Positions 1 through 8,968 of a stretch of 64,000 nucleotides of DNA are shown one piece after another. A program made the position numbers and the translations under genes. Under the pieces are notes generated by a model. That model had not been told where the DNA came from. It made no database searches and saw only the letters and a list, made by a program, of their open reading frames with translations. The stretch's first letter is position 1, and each line of letters begins with the position of its first letter. The stretch comes from Streptomyces sp. GQFP (GTDB lineage: Bacteria > Actinomycetota > Actinomycetes > Streptomycetales > Streptomycetaceae): positions 2,728,001 through 2,792,000 of the forward strand of contig NZ_CP089312.1 of assembly GCF_021545335.1 (NCBI RefSeq), given 5' to 3'.

Positions 1-1719
1 ACGGCGTATCCGATGCGTTCGCTGGGCGCGACCGGGGTCTGGGAGCTGTTCGTGCCGGGCATCGGCGAGGGCGAGCTGTACAAGTTCGAGATCACCCGCC
101 CGGACGGTTCGAAGACACTGCGGGCGGACCCGATGGCCCGGCGGACCGAGGTGCCGCCCAACACGTCGTCCATCGTGCACAGTTCGCGCCATGAGTGGCA
201 GGACGAGGAGTGGCTGGCCCGGCGGGCGGAGACCCCGGCCCACGAGGCGCCCTTCTCGATCTACGAGATTCATCTGGCGTCGTGGCGCCCTGGTCTGACG
301 TACCGTCAACTCGCCGAGCAACTCCCCGCCTATGTACGGGACATGGGCTTCACGCATGTGGAGCTGATGCCGGTCGCTGAGCATCCCTTCGGGGGTTCAT
401 GGGGTTACCAGGTCACCGGGTTCTACGCGCCCACGGCTCGCCTCGGCACCCCGGACGACTTCAAGTACCTGGTGGACGCCCTTCACCAGGCCGGTATCGG
501 CGTACTGATGGACTGGGTCCCCGCTCACTTCCCGCGCGACGACTGGGCGTTGGCCGAGTTCGACGGGCGCACGCTGTACGAGCACGAGGATCCGCTGCGT
601 GCCGCCCACCCGGACTGGGGGACCCTGGAGTTCGACTACGGTCGGCGGGAGGTGCGCAACTTCCTTGTGGCGAACGCCCTTTACTGGTGCGAGGAGTTCC
701 ACATAGACGGGCTGCGCGTCGACGCGGTCGCCTCGATGCTCTACCTCGACTACTCGCGCGAGCCGGGCCAGTGGGTGCCGAACGAGCACGGCGGCCGGGA
801 GAACCTGGACGCGGTCGCCTTCCTCCAGGAGATGAACGCGACGGTGTACCGGCGGGTGCCGGGCGTGGTGACGATCGCCGAGGAGTCCACGGCGTGGGAC
901 GGTGTCACCCGGGCCACGCACCACACCGGGCCCGGCGGTTTCGGCGGCCTCGGCTTCGGGCTGAAGTGGAACATGGGCTGGATGCACGACTCGCTCGGCT
1001 ACGTCCAGCACGACCCGGTCCACCGCAAGCACCACCACCACGAGATGACGTTCTCCATGGTGTACGCGTACAGCGAGAACTACGTCCTGCCGATCTCGCA
1101 CGACGAGGTGGTCCACGGCAAGGGCTCTCTGGTGTCGAAGATGCCGGGCGACTGGTGGCAGCAACGGGCCAACGAGCGGGCGTACCTGGCCTTCATGTGG
1201 TCGCACCCTGGCAAGCAACTCCTCTTCATGGGCCAGGAGTTCGCCCAGGGCGCCGAGTGGTCGGAGGCGCACGGCCCCGACTGGTGGCTGCTGGATCCGG
1301 CGTACGGCGCGGAGCCGGACCACAGGGGTGTACGGGACCTGGTGCGCGACCTGAACACGGTGTACCGGGACACCCCGGCGCTCTGGCAGCAGGACACGCT
1401 GCCGTCGGGCTTCGAGTGGCTGGTCGGGGACGCGGCGGAGGACAACGTCTTCGCCTTCGTCCGCTACGACGCGGAGGGCACCCCGCTGATCTCGATCAGC
1501 AACTTCTCGCCGGTCGTCCGCCACGACTACCGCATCGGCGTCCCGGACACGGTCCCTGCCTGGCACGAGGCCCTGAACACGGACGCGTCCCGCTACGGCG
1601 GCGCCGACATCCACAACCCCGCCCCGCTGAAACCGGACCCTCAGCCCTGGCACGGCCGCGCGACCAGCATCCATGTGACGCTGCCGCCGCTGGCGACGGT
1701 GTGGCTGCGGCCGGCGTAA
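1..1719 (+). CDS. glgB: 1,4-alpha-glucan branching enzyme, 5' end cut by window edge
   Basis: The reading frame is open from base 1, so the start lies upstream and this is the C-terminal ~570 residues of a protein usually above 700 residues. GlgB moves alpha-1,4-glucan segments to alpha-1,6 branch points in glycogen synthesis. Visible GH13 signatures are the nucleophile region [15 protein letters not shown] (about 236-250 of the visible part), the acid/base region TIAEESTAW and the SHDEVVHGK motif; the all-beta C-terminal domain ends in LPPLATVWL. The first visible residues (GVWELFVPG, then YKFEI) fit the end of the CBM48 domain. It converges on the histidine kinase gene with a 9 bp gap. The family assignment is very secure; only the N-terminus is unseen. 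Confidence 0.97.
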   Translation, partial: TAYPMRSLGATGVWELFVPGIGEGELYKFEITRPDGSKTLRADPMARRTEVPPNTSSIVHSSRHEWQDEEWLARRAETPAHEAPFSIYEIHLASWRPGLTYRQLAEQLPAYVRDMGFTHVELMPVAEHPFGGSWGYQVTGFYAPTARLGTPDDFKYLVDALHQAGIGVLMDWVPAHFPRDDWALAEFDGRTLYEHEDPLRAAHPDWGTLEFDYGRREVRNFLVANALYWCEEFHIDGLRVDAVASMLYLDYSREPGQWVPNEHGGRENLDAVAFLQEMNATVYRRVPGVVTIAEESTAWDGVTRATHHTGPGGFGGLGFGLKWNMGWMHDSLGYVQHDPVHRKHHHHEMTFSMVYAYSENYVLPISHDEVVHGKGSLVSKMPGDWWQQRANERAYLAFMWSHPGKQLLFMGQEFAQGAEWSEAHGPDWWLLDPAYGAEPDHRGVRDLVRDLNTVYRDTPALWQQDTLPSGFEWLVGDAAEDNVFAFVRYDAEGTPLISISNFSPVVRHDYRIGVPDTVPAWHEALNTDASRYGGADIHNPAPLKPDPQPWHGRATSIHVTLPPLATVWLRPA

Positions 1720-1728
1720 CAGCAGTTG

Positions 1729-2850
1729 CTAGGGCGGCGGGCCAGGGAGCCTGACCGTGACGACGAGACCGCCGGTGGGGCGGCTGGCGAGGTCGAGGGT
1801 GCCGTCGTGGGCGCGGACGATGCTGTGCACGATGGCCAGGCCGAGGCCGGCGCCGGCGTGTTCGTCGGTGCGTACGCGTTCCGTTCCGCGCTGGAAGGGT
1901 TCGGTGAGGGTCGGTACCAGTTCCGGGGGCAGCTGAGGGCCCGTGTTCTCGACGCGCAGGACGCTCGTGTCGCCGTACGCCTCGGTGTGGACCGTCACGG
2001 TGCCGCCGTCGGGGAGGTTGTGGACGACGGCGTTCTGGACGAGGTTCGTCACCATCCGCAGCAGGAGTTCCGCGGAGCCGCTGGTCCCGGCCGCCCCGCC
2101 GGTGACGTCGAGGGTGATCCGGCGCCGTTCGGCGAGCGGAAGCAGCGTTTCGGCGGCCTCTTCGGCGAGGAGGGAGAGGTCGACGCGCTCGCGGGTGAAG
2201 TCGCCGCGGTCGCCGCGGCTGAGCAGCAGAAGGGCCTCGGTGAGGTCGATCGCCCGTGCGTTGACTGCGTGCAGGCGCTCGACGAGTTCGCCCCGGTCGC
2301 GTGTGGGGTCCTTGCGGGCGACGTCGAGGAGTGTCCGTGAGATGGCCAGCGGGGTGCGCAGTTCGTGGGAGGCGTTCGCGGCGAACCGCTGCTGCTCGGC
2401 GACATGGGACTCCAGTCGTTCGAGCATCGAGTCGAACGTGTCGGAGAGTTCACGGAACTCGTCCTGGCGGCCCTTCATCCCGATCCGGTGGGCCAGCGAC
2501 CCGCTCCCGGCCATCCGTGCCGCGTCGGTGATCCGGGTGAGGGGTGCGAGCATCCGGCCGGCGAGGATCCACCCTCCTACGAGGCCGATCACCAGCAGGA
2601 TCACCAGCACTGCGGCCGCCCTCGGGGCGAAGACGCGCAGGAGGTTGGACCGGACGGGAAACACATCAGTGGGGACGCCGGTGGAACCGGGGACGATGAG
2701 CGCGCGCTCGGGGACGTACCGCAGGAGGAACACCCACACCGCCGCGAGCAGCAGGGCGCCGGCGAGCATGAGGAATCCGGCGTAGCTGAGGGTGAGCTTG
2801 GCGCGGCCGCTCAGCCCGGACGCTCTATCCACGGTCTCCACCGTCTCCAC
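1729..2850 (-). CDS. sensor histidine kinase (HAMP-HisKA-HATPase)
   Basis: This is the sensor partner of the OmpR-type regulator just upstream. It has a TM segment near 18-43, a short extracytoplasmic loop, a second TM near 77-97, a HAMP region around 98-150, the H-box with ASHELRTPLA (phospho-His about 162), and ATP-binding N, G1 and G2 boxes (LVQNAVVHN, AGAGLGLAIV). The frame stays open to 2976, but residues before 2850 are antisense to the regulator. GTG at 2850 has GGAGG 5 bases upstream and is preferred; in-frame GTGs at 2841 and 2832 are alternatives. The start therefore lies inside the regulator gene, which implies translational coupling. The ligand is unknown; the VanZ partner suggests an envelope signal. 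Confidence 0.9.
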   Translation of the reverse strand: METVETVDRASGLSGRAKLTLSYAGFLMLAGALLLAAVWVFLLRYVPERALIVPGSTGVPTDVFPVRSNLLRVFAPRAAAVLVILLVIGLVGGWILAGRMLAPLTRITDAARMAGSGSLAHRIGMKGRQDEFRELSDTFDSMLERLESHVAEQQRFAANASHELRTPLAISRTLLDVARKDPTRDRGELVERLHAVNARAIDLTEALLLLSRGDRGDFTRERVDLSLLAEEAAETLLPLAERRRITLDVTGGAAGTSGSAELLLRMVTNLVQNAVVHNLPDGGTVTVHTEAYGDTSVLRVENTGPQLPPELVPTLTEPFQRGTERVRTDEHAGAGLGLAIVHSIVRAHDGTLDLASRPTGGLVVTVRLPGPPP

Positions 2851-3538
2851 GGTCTCCTCCCTCGGGCCCGGCCTCCGGTGGTGTGTCGATGCGATAGCCG
2901 ACGCCGGGCACCGTGGCGATGATCCAGGGTTCGCCGAGTCGTTTGCGCAGTGCGGAGACGGTGATGCGCACGGCATTGGTGAGGGGGTCGGCGTTCTCGT
3001 CCCAGGCCCGTTCCAGCAGCTCTTCGGCGCTGACGACCCCGCCCTCGGCGGCGACGAGGACTTCGAGGACGGCGAACTGCTTACGGGTCAGCGCGACATA
3101 GCGTCCGTCGCGGAAGACCTCCCGGCGGAAGGGATCGAGCCGCAGGCCCGCGATCTCGCGGACCGGGGGCCGGGCGTACGCGCGCCTGCGGTCCAGCGCC
3201 CGCAGCCGGAGAACCAGTTCCCGCAGCTCGAAGGGTTTGGTGAGGTAGTCGTCGGCGCCGAGTTCGAACCCGGAGGCCTTGTCGTCGATCCGGTCGGCGG
3301 CGGTGAGCATGAGGATCGGGATGCCGCTGCCGGAGGCGACGATGCGCCGGGCGACCTCGTCGCCGGAGGGGCCGGGGATGTCACGGTCGAGGACCGCGAG
3401 ATCGTAGGAGTTGACGCTGAGCAGTTCCAGGGCGGTGTCACCGTCACCGGCGATGTCGGCGGCGATCGCCTCAAGGCGCAGACCGTCCCGGACGGCTTCG
3501 GCCAGATAGGGCTCGTCCTCCACGATCAGTACGCGCAT
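2825..3538 (-). CDS. OmpR/PhoB-family response regulator
   Basis: A 237-residue DNA-binding response regulator. The receiver domain (1-115) starts MRVLIVEDEPYLAEAV; the phospho-acceptor is Asp51 in VLDRDIPG, and the conserved Lys is in DDYLTKPFELREL. A winged-helix output domain follows (about 125-220), with LTRKQFAVLEVL and AVRITVSALRKRLG typical of OmpR. The C-terminus is a short repetitive GDRGDGGDRG tail, encoded by the 9 bp repeats that also encode the ETVETV start of the kinase. It lies 9 bp downstream of the VanZ gene, so VanZ, regulator and kinase look like one operon. Targets cannot be read from sequence; regulation of its own operon is a common pattern and is inferred here. Confidence 0.94.
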   Translation of the reverse strand: MRVLIVEDEPYLAEAVRDGLRLEAIAADIAGDGDTALELLSVNSYDLAVLDRDIPGPSGDEVARRIVASGSGIPILMLTAADRIDDKASGFELGADDYLTKPFELRELVLRLRALDRRRAYARPPVREIAGLRLDPFRREVFRDGRYVALTRKQFAVLEVLVAAEGGVVSAEELLERAWDENADPLTNAVRITVSALRKRLGEPWIIATVPGVGYRIDTPPEAGPEGGDRGDGGDRG

Positions 3539-3547
3539 ACCCGAAGC

Positions 3548-4237
3548 CTAGGCAGCGCACGATATCGCCGGCGTATGCGCGGTACGAGTACGCCACCAGC
3601 GGCGCGACGCCAGCCCGGCCAGTACGGCGCCGGTGGCGTTGACCAGGACGTCGTCCACGGAGGACACGCGGTCGAGCTGAAAGACGTACTGCGCGGTCTC
3701 GACCAGGACCGAGCAGCCCGCCCCGAGCGCCAGGACGCGCGGCACGGACGCCAGGGCAGCGAACCGCATCGGGGCGAAGAACCCCAGGGACGCGAAGACC
3801 AGCAGGTTGCCGGCGATCCCGAGCGGCCCCATCGTGACCAGGTCCCGCAGGGGTACGAGGCTCACCCGGGCGGGGGCGGTGCCAGGCTCGCTGCCCGGCA
3901 TCAGGGTCATCCAGACGAACGGCAGCGTCCCGTGGACCATGCCCACCTCGGCCAGCGACAGCCGCCACGCCGAAGCGACCCCGGCGGCACGCCGACGGTA
4001 CGCCAGAGCCGACGCCACCAGCACCGCCAACGGCAGCAGGACCACCGTCATGAGCACCACACCGTTGAACGTGTCGTAGCAGCCGTGCCACCGCCCGGCC
4101 ATGCACCTCGGTGCGGCCATCATGAGCGGCCCCTGCACGACGTACGCGGCGCCCGCCAGGCCGAGAACCGCGAGGCCGAGGAGCACGATCCGGCGTGTGC
4201 GGTGGGGCGGTGCCGGCAGAGACGCGTTGGAGTCCAT
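3548..4237 (-). CDS. VanZ-family integral membrane protein
   Basis: A 229-residue membrane protein with about five hydrophobic segments (near 16-33, 57-72, 88-105, 130-148, 160-180). The VanZ-like signature is GCSVLVETAQYVFQL followed by RVSSVDDVLVNATGAVLAG, the conserved E-Q and DVxxNxxG positions of the family. VanZ of Enterococcus gives low-level teicoplanin resistance by an unknown mechanism; actinomycete homologues are mostly uncharacterised. The gene is first in an apparent operon with the regulator and kinase. At the annotated ATG, GGAGG lies only one base upstream, which is unusually close, so a downstream GTG near residue 18 is possible. Confidence 0.85.
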   Translation of the reverse strand: MDSNASLPAPPHRTRRIVLLGLAVLGLAGAAYVVQGPLMMAAPRCMAGRWHGCYDTFNGVVLMTVVLLPLAVLVASALAYRRRAAGVASAWRLSLAEVGMVHGTLPFVWMTLMPGSEPGTAPARVSLVPLRDLVTMGPLGIAGNLLVFASLGFFAPMRFAALASVPRVLALGAGCSVLVETAQYVFQLDRVSSVDDVLVNATGAVLAGLASRRWWRTRTAHTPAISCAA

Positions 4238-4327
4238 ACCTCCATGGGAAACGGAGGGCCGTTGCGGTGGCGTATCCGGTTTCCGATACGCCGGCGATAC
4301 GCGGCCCCGCGGGCGTGGGCATGGGCG

Positions 4328-5743
4328 TCAGCGCCCGCCGAACATCAGCCTCCGCAGCGCCCCCAACAACCCCTTCACCTGCCGGTCTCCATCGGAGACC
4401 ACCGACTCCCCCACTGCCTCTGCCTCTGCCTCTCCCCGCGGCCCGCCAACTCCCCTTCCCACACCACCGCTCAACTCATACCGAACGGGCAGCACCCGCA
4501 GCCCTCGCACCACCGGCCCCGACCGCCACGGCAACTGGTCGGCGGGCAGGGTCAGTTCGGCCTTGGCCAGGTGGTCGAAGATGCGTCCCACGGCCGTGGT
4601 CACGATCATTCCGCCCAACTCCCGTGCCGCACTGGGACATTGGTGCGGCCCGGCGCCCCACCCCAGATGCGCCCTCGTGCTGACCGTCGAACCGACCATG
4701 TGGGACGCCCCGATCGCGATCAGATCCCGGTGCGCCGCTGCCGCCGACGGCAGGACGGCGTCCCCGCCCCGGATCCAGAAGTTCCCCAACAGCACATCCC
4801 TGGCCGCGAACCGGAAGCACATGTTGGCGACCGGTGGATTCACCAGCGCCGCCCGGTTGACGGTCTCCCCGAGCTGCCCGGCCGACAGACTGCGCCGCAC
4901 GGTCGCGTTCCCGCGCAGCACCTCCAACAGCGTGTTGAGCACCATGTTCCCGGTGATGTCGTTGAGGTACACGGCGTTCATGAACAGCTCGCGCCCCAAC
5001 TGCTCGTCCGACAGCTTCGGGTCGGCGAGCAGCATGTACGACGTCAGGTCGTCCCCGGGCCGCGCGCGCCGGTGCGCGGCCAGCCGGGTCATCGCGGCCA
5101 GCGCCCGCCCGGTCGCCGGGCCCGCGTCCGGCCCGCCGTCGAGCATCCGCCAGAGGTCCATGACGAGTTCGTCGCCCAGCTCGACCGGGCACCCGAACAG
5201 TTTCGTCGTCACCATCAGCAGCAACGGCCGCGTGTACTGGGCGCCCAGGTCGGCGAACCCGGCCGTGCCCGACTCAGCCGCCAGCATCCCGATCAGCTCG
5301 TCGGCGTACCGCGCGACCGTCGCCCGCAGCTCCCAGCCCTGCGGGCTGTGCCCGTCCTGGAACGGCCGCATCGCCGCATGGTGGGTGTGGCGGGCGGCGA
5401 GGTGCTCCTCGTCGTCCATGAACATGGTCTGCCGTACCTCGTACCCCGCGAGCAGCGGCCAGTCCGGGGGCAGTTGGTGCTGTGCCCGGGCCCGCCAGTA
5501 CCGCACGTCCCGCCGCCAGACGCTCTCGTTCCGCAGTACCTCCAGCACCTCGCGGTAGTCGAGAACCAGCCACACCGGTACGCCCATCAGACCCACCGGC
5601 GCCACGGGTCCGTAGGTGCGCCGCAGTCGCGCGTACACGCCGCCCGGGTCGGCGTCGAACTCCGACGTCAACAGCGGTTCCACAGGCAACGACTCGAGCA
5701 CCGGGCTGTCGGCCGGCGCGGTCGCGAAGGGATGGGCTTCCAT
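4328..5743 (-). CDS. cytochrome P450-like protein lacking a recognisable ExxR motif
   Basis: About 471 residues, usual for a bacterial P450. The heme-thiolate loop is GWGAGPHQCPSAAREL, with the ligand Cys near residue 369 and Trp where Phe is common (FGxGxHxC). The I-helix region reads NAVYLNDITGNMVLN, without the usual AGxDT pattern. Where the K-helix ExxR should precede the DPPV-like turn, the sequence is VNRAALVNPPVANMCFR, so the Glu/Arg pair is not apparent. Streptomyces CYP157-type enzymes are known to lack canonical ExxR, and this may be such a lineage. The C-terminal 50 residues are Gly/Glu-rich and probably disordered. The frame is open to 5773; ATG 5743 is chosen because HPF and P450-like sequence follow it. 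No ferredoxin gene is adjacent. Confidence 0.88.
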   Translation of the reverse strand: MEAHPFATAPADSPVLESLPVEPLLTSEFDADPGGVYARLRRTYGPVAPVGLMGVPVWLVLDYREVLEVLRNESVWRRDVRYWRARAQHQLPPDWPLLAGYEVRQTMFMDDEEHLAARHTHHAAMRPFQDGHSPQGWELRATVARYADELIGMLAAESGTAGFADLGAQYTRPLLLMVTTKLFGCPVELGDELVMDLWRMLDGGPDAGPATGRALAAMTRLAAHRRARPGDDLTSYMLLADPKLSDEQLGRELFMNAVYLNDITGNMVLNTLLEVLRGNATVRRSLSAGQLGETVNRAALVNPPVANMCFRFAARDVLLGNFWIRGGDAVLPSAAAAHRDLIAIGASHMVGSTVSTRAHLGWGAGPHQCPSAARELGGMIVTTAVGRIFDHLAKAELTLPADQLPWRSGPVVRGLRVLPVRYELSGGVGRGVGGPRGEAEAEAVGESVVSDGDRQVKGLLGALRRLMFGGR

Positions 5744-5834
5744 ACCGCCACGCATACCGCACCGGCCGTACACGAGCGGTGACCATGGCGCGAACTGTTA
5801 CGTCTTGGTGACCCTTGGTACACGGAACTCGCCG

Positions 5835-8105
5835 TCACGGCACAGAAACAGACAGCGACACCGGCAACTCCCCCCGATACAGCACACCCACCCGCTGAGT
5901 GGCCCGGGTCAGCGCCACATACAGGTCACTCGTGCCGAACTCCCCCGGCTCCACCACCAGCACGGAGTCGAATTCCAACCCCTTTGCCTGCCGGGGATCG
6001 AGCAGCACGACACCTCGCGTCAGATCGGGCTCGGCCCCCGCCTCGACGCCGTCCAGTCGCGCGGCCAGCTCCTCGTGCAGCGCGCGCGGAGCGATGACGG
6101 CGAGCCGCCCCTCGACGGGCGCCAACTCCCCGACGGCCTTCTCCACGGAAGCAGCAAGGTCGCCACCTTCAACGGCCCGCACCCACGGCCGCACTCCGGT
6201 CGACCGTACGGAGGTCGGCGGCACGAAGTCCGGCCGTTCCGCCCGCACCACGGCTGCCGCTACGTCCATGATCTCGGCCGGGGTCCGGTAGTTGACGCCC
6301 AGCCGGGCGTGCTCCCAGCGGTCCTGGACGTACGGCGCGAGGATGTCCGCCCAGGCCCCGACGCCGCCCGGTTCGGCGGTCTGCGCGGGATCGCCGACCA
6401 GGGTCATGGAGCGGGTAGGGCTGCGCCGCATAAGCAGCCGCCACGCCATCGGCGACAACTCCTGTGCCTCGTCGACGATGATGTGCCCGAACGCCCAGGT
6501 GCGGTCGGCGGCGGCCCGTTCGGCGGCGCTCCGAAGGTCGTCCTCCTCGTGCCGCTCGGCGAAGCGCTCGGCGTCGATGATGTCGTGCGCGGAGAGGACT
6601 TCGGAGTCCTCCGCGTCGAGGTCCTCGAACTCATAGGTACGGGAAGCGTAGGAGACATCCAACACACCCTGCGCGTAGGCGACTTGACTACTCCGCTCGC
6701 GCTCCGCCCGAGCCCGGGACACCCGGTCGTCCTCGCCGAGCAGCTCGGCGGCCTCGTCGAGGAGCGGTACGTCGGCGGTCGTCCAGGCCCGGGTGACGGG
6801 CCGCCGGATGGCATCGGCGTCGGCGGCGGACACGTACCCCTCGGGAGCGGCGAGAAAGTCGGCGACCAGTCGCCGGGGCGTGACACGCGGCCACAACTGC
6901 TCGATGGCGGCCCAGACTTCACGGTTCTCGGCGAGGTCGTCGCGGATCTGGGTGATGTCGCTGGGGTCGAGAAGGTTGCTGCCGTCGTATGGATCGGTGC
7001 CGATGCGCTCCGCGACCATCTCGGTGAGCGTGTTGAGGATGTGCCCTTCGAAATGCTCGCGCGCGACGTTGTGCGGCAGCTTCGCCTCACGCGTCCGCTC
7101 CCGCGCAACTCCCACGAGCCCGGCGTCGAGCATGAGGATGTCCCGGTCGTGCTCGATCGCGATGACGGGGTCGGGCAGCCGCTGCCAGTCCCGTACGACG
7201 GCTGCCAGCACGTCGGCCATCTCGGCGCGCCCCTTGACGACGGCGGCGCGGGCGGAGTCGACGCCAGCGGCTTTCACTCCCGGGAACAACTCCCCAACGG
7301 TAGCGAGCAGCACCCCGGTCTCACCGAGGGAGGGCAGCACCTCGCCGATGTAGCCGAGGAAGGCGGGGTTGGGCCCGACGATCAACACGGCACGTTTGGC
7401 GAGGAGTTCGCGGTGCTCGTAGAGCAGATAGGCGGCGCGGTGGAGCGCGACGGCGGTCTTACCGGTGCCAGGACCACCCTCCACCACCAGCACGCCCCGA
7501 TGAGGGGCGCGGATGATCTCGTCCTGCTCGGCCTGGATGGTCTGCACGATGTCGTTCATCCGGCCGGTACGGGCGGAGTCGAGCGCGGCGAGCAGCACGG
7601 CGTCGCCGGAGGGGTCCTCGTAGCCGGTGCGGGTGTCGTCGCCGAGGTCGAGGATCTCGTCGTGCAGGCCGGTGACGCGGCGCCCGTCGGTGCTGATGTG
7701 CCGGCGCCGGCGCAGCCCCATCGTGGTGTGCCCGGTGGCGAGATAGAAGGGCCGGGCCACCTCGGCCCGCCAGTCGATGAGCAGCGGGGTGCGTTCGGCG
7801 TCGTCGGCGCGCAGTCCGATACGGCCGATGTGGTGGGTGATGCCGGAGGTGAGATCGATCCGCCCGAAACAGAGCGACCCGTCGACGGCGTTCAGCGCGG
7901 CCAGCAGCCCCGACCGCTCGGCGACGAGCACGTCCCGTTCGAGCCGGGCCTGCATCGGCGTACTGCCCTGCGCGAGCGCGTCCGTGACGGAGTGCTCGGT
8001 GTCGCCGCGCAGAACGTCGACGCGGGCGTAGAGCCCGTCGACGAATTCCTGCTCACTCCGCAATTCATCGTGAGTTGATTCCGTGTTTGCGCCCCTGTTT
8101 GACAA
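5835..8105 (-). CDS. helD: HelD-like UvrD/Rep-family ATPase
   Basis: A 756-residue superfamily 1 helicase-like ATPase. Actinobacterial HelD proteins bind RNA polymerase and release it from nucleic acid in an ATP-dependent way, and some relatives give rifampicin tolerance. Visible motifs are an N-terminal coiled-coil-like arm (1-60), motif I VEGGPGTGKTAVALHRAAY (about 206-225), motif II HIIVDEAQELSP, motif III LVGDPAQ, motif IV GVNYRTPAEI and motif VI YVALTRATQRVGVLY. The start is a TTG at 8105, with a purine-rich GGGAGCGGAA just before it; no ATG fits better. The upstream 100 bases are much lower in GC than the surroundings, as expected for a promoter. I saw no rifampicin-associated element there. 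Confidence 0.9.
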   Translation of the reverse strand: MSNRGANTESTHDELRSEQEFVDGLYARVDVLRGDTEHSVTDALAQGSTPMQARLERDVLVAERSGLLAALNAVDGSLCFGRIDLTSGITHHIGRIGLRADDAERTPLLIDWRAEVARPFYLATGHTTMGLRRRRHISTDGRRVTGLHDEILDLGDDTRTGYEDPSGDAVLLAALDSARTGRMNDIVQTIQAEQDEIIRAPHRGVLVVEGGPGTGKTAVALHRAAYLLYEHRELLAKRAVLIVGPNPAFLGYIGEVLPSLGETGVLLATVGELFPGVKAAGVDSARAAVVKGRAEMADVLAAVVRDWQRLPDPVIAIEHDRDILMLDAGLVGVARERTREAKLPHNVAREHFEGHILNTLTEMVAERIGTDPYDGSNLLDPSDITQIRDDLAENREVWAAIEQLWPRVTPRRLVADFLAAPEGYVSAADADAIRRPVTRAWTTADVPLLDEAAELLGEDDRVSRARAERERSSQVAYAQGVLDVSYASRTYEFEDLDAEDSEVLSAHDIIDAERFAERHEEDDLRSAAERAAADRTWAFGHIIVDEAQELSPMAWRLLMRRSPTRSMTLVGDPAQTAEPGGVGAWADILAPYVQDRWEHARLGVNYRTPAEIMDVAAAVVRAERPDFVPPTSVRSTGVRPWVRAVEGGDLAASVEKAVGELAPVEGRLAVIAPRALHEELAARLDGVEAGAEPDLTRGVVLLDPRQAKGLEFDSVLVVEPGEFGTSDLYVALTRATQRVGVLYRGELPVSLSVSVP

Positions 8106-8199
8106 TTCCGCTCCCGCTCGGATATACTCTGCTCATTGAACTTCTCCGCGAACTCGATCGAATCAACCCGATAAAGTCGCGAACCATTGAATATACGCA

Positions 8200-8237
8200 A
8201 AGAAATCCCCCGAGCGCAATCGCTCGGGGGATTTCTT
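8200..8237. terminator. perfect 17-bp hairpin between converging gene ends and helD promoter region
   Basis: The arms 8200-8216 and 8221-8237 are perfectly complementary (core CCCCCGAGCG / CGCTCGGGGG), with a CAAT loop. The outer AAG/CTT pairs and the short T-rich flank on the plus strand look like an intrinsic terminator that could work in either direction. It lies directly upstream of the helD promoter region and about 350 bases upstream of the minus-strand gene at 8251-8589 reading outward. Confidence 0.75.
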
Positions 8238-8250
8238 GTGTTTCCGGGGC

Positions 8251-8589
8251 TCAGCGGAACTCGTGGACCACCTGGATCTCGCCGACGATGTGGGCGTTGA
8301 ACTCGTCCAGCTCCTCGGCAGGCACCCACAGTTCGAGGATCGTCCGCCCACCCGCCTGCTGGACGGGGAACCGGCTCACGTACGCCGAGTCGACCTCGAA
8401 CCGCGTCACGAAGCCGGCGCCGTCGTGCTTGACGTTCCAGTCCCGCGCGATGCTGATCGCGTACTCCTCGTTGAGGACCGGGTAGAAGATCGGCTGCTCG
8501 GGCAGCCGCGGCGGCCAGGCACGCCAGTCCAGCTCGCGGACGAGGTCCAGTTCCTTGGGGCCGGTCGGCCGCCACAGGGTCGTGGTCAT
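8251..8589 (-). CDS. conserved hypothetical protein (ADP-ribosylation/crystallin J1-type name in databases)
   Basis: A soluble protein of 112 residues, starting MTTTLWRPTGPKELDLV with conserved-looking blocks WRAWPPRLPEQPIFYPV, SIARDWNVKHDG and LWVPAEELDEFNAHIVG. Very similar actinomycete proteins carry the database name ADP-ribosylation/crystallin J1, but no catalytic ADP-ribosyl-hydrolase motif can be seen, so the name should not be taken as a function. ATG 8589 was chosen over the ATG two codons upstream because it opens the conserved MTTTLW block. It is followed, 46 bp away, by the thioredoxin gene upstream on the same strand, and may be the last gene of a merR-thioredoxin transcript. Confidence 0.75.
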   Translation of the reverse strand: MTTTLWRPTGPKELDLVRELDWRAWPPRLPEQPIFYPVLNEEYAISIARDWNVKHDGAGFVTRFEVDSAYVSRFPVQQAGGRTILELWVPAEELDEFNAHIVGEIQVVHEFR

Positions 8590-8635
8590 GGGCATGGGAG
8601 TTGCTCTCTGCCAGGTCGGTGCGTGTCGAAGTACG

Positions 8636-8968
8636 TCAGAGTACGTCGGCCAGCTCCTCCAGCAACCTTCTTTTCGGGCGGGCGCCCACCATCGACCGGA
8701 CCGGCTCCCCGGCCCGGAAGACCATGAACGTCGGCATGGAGAGGACCCGGTAGGCGTTGGTCGTCAGCGGGTTCATGTCCACGTTCAGCTGGACCACCTT
8801 CAGGCGGTCCGGCTCCTCCGCCGCCAGCGCGCTCAGTACCGGGGCCATCTGGCGGCACGGTGGGCACCAGTCCGCCGTGAACTCGACCAGGACCGGCAGG
8901 TCCGCGCCGAGCACCTCCTTCTCGAAGTCCGCGTCCGTCACCTCGGGCACGCCCGTCGTCTTGGTCAT
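8636..8968 (-). CDS. thioredoxin
   Basis: A single-domain thioredoxin of 110 residues. The redox site is WCPPC (Cys35, Cys38) instead of the standard WCGPC, followed by RQMAPVLSALA, and the cis-Pro loop is SMPTFMVF. A Pro in place of Gly in the dithiol motif alters redox potential in related proteins, so this may not be the housekeeping TrxA. ATG 8968 overlaps the stop of the upstream MerR gene as ATGA and has GGGGAGG about 9 bases upstream, so translation is probably coupled. The pairing suggests that the MerR protein senses a stress that thioredoxin counters, but this is inferred from context only. Confidence 0.93.
   Translation of the reverse strand: MTKTTGVPEVTDADFEKEVLGADLPVLVEFTADWCPPCRQMAPVLSALAAEEPDRLKVVQLNVDMNPLTTNAYRVLSMPTFMVFRAGEPVRSMVGARPKRRLLEELADVL

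Noticed and set aside
397..1674. Long open frame on the minus strand, 425 codons
   Set aside because: Antisense to glgB; Arg/Val-rich shadow typical of GC-rich DNA with no domain.
2792..5782. 996-codon plus-strand frame
   Set aside because: Antisense to the regulator, VanZ and P450 genes; low-complexity His/Arg/Pro sequence without homology signals.
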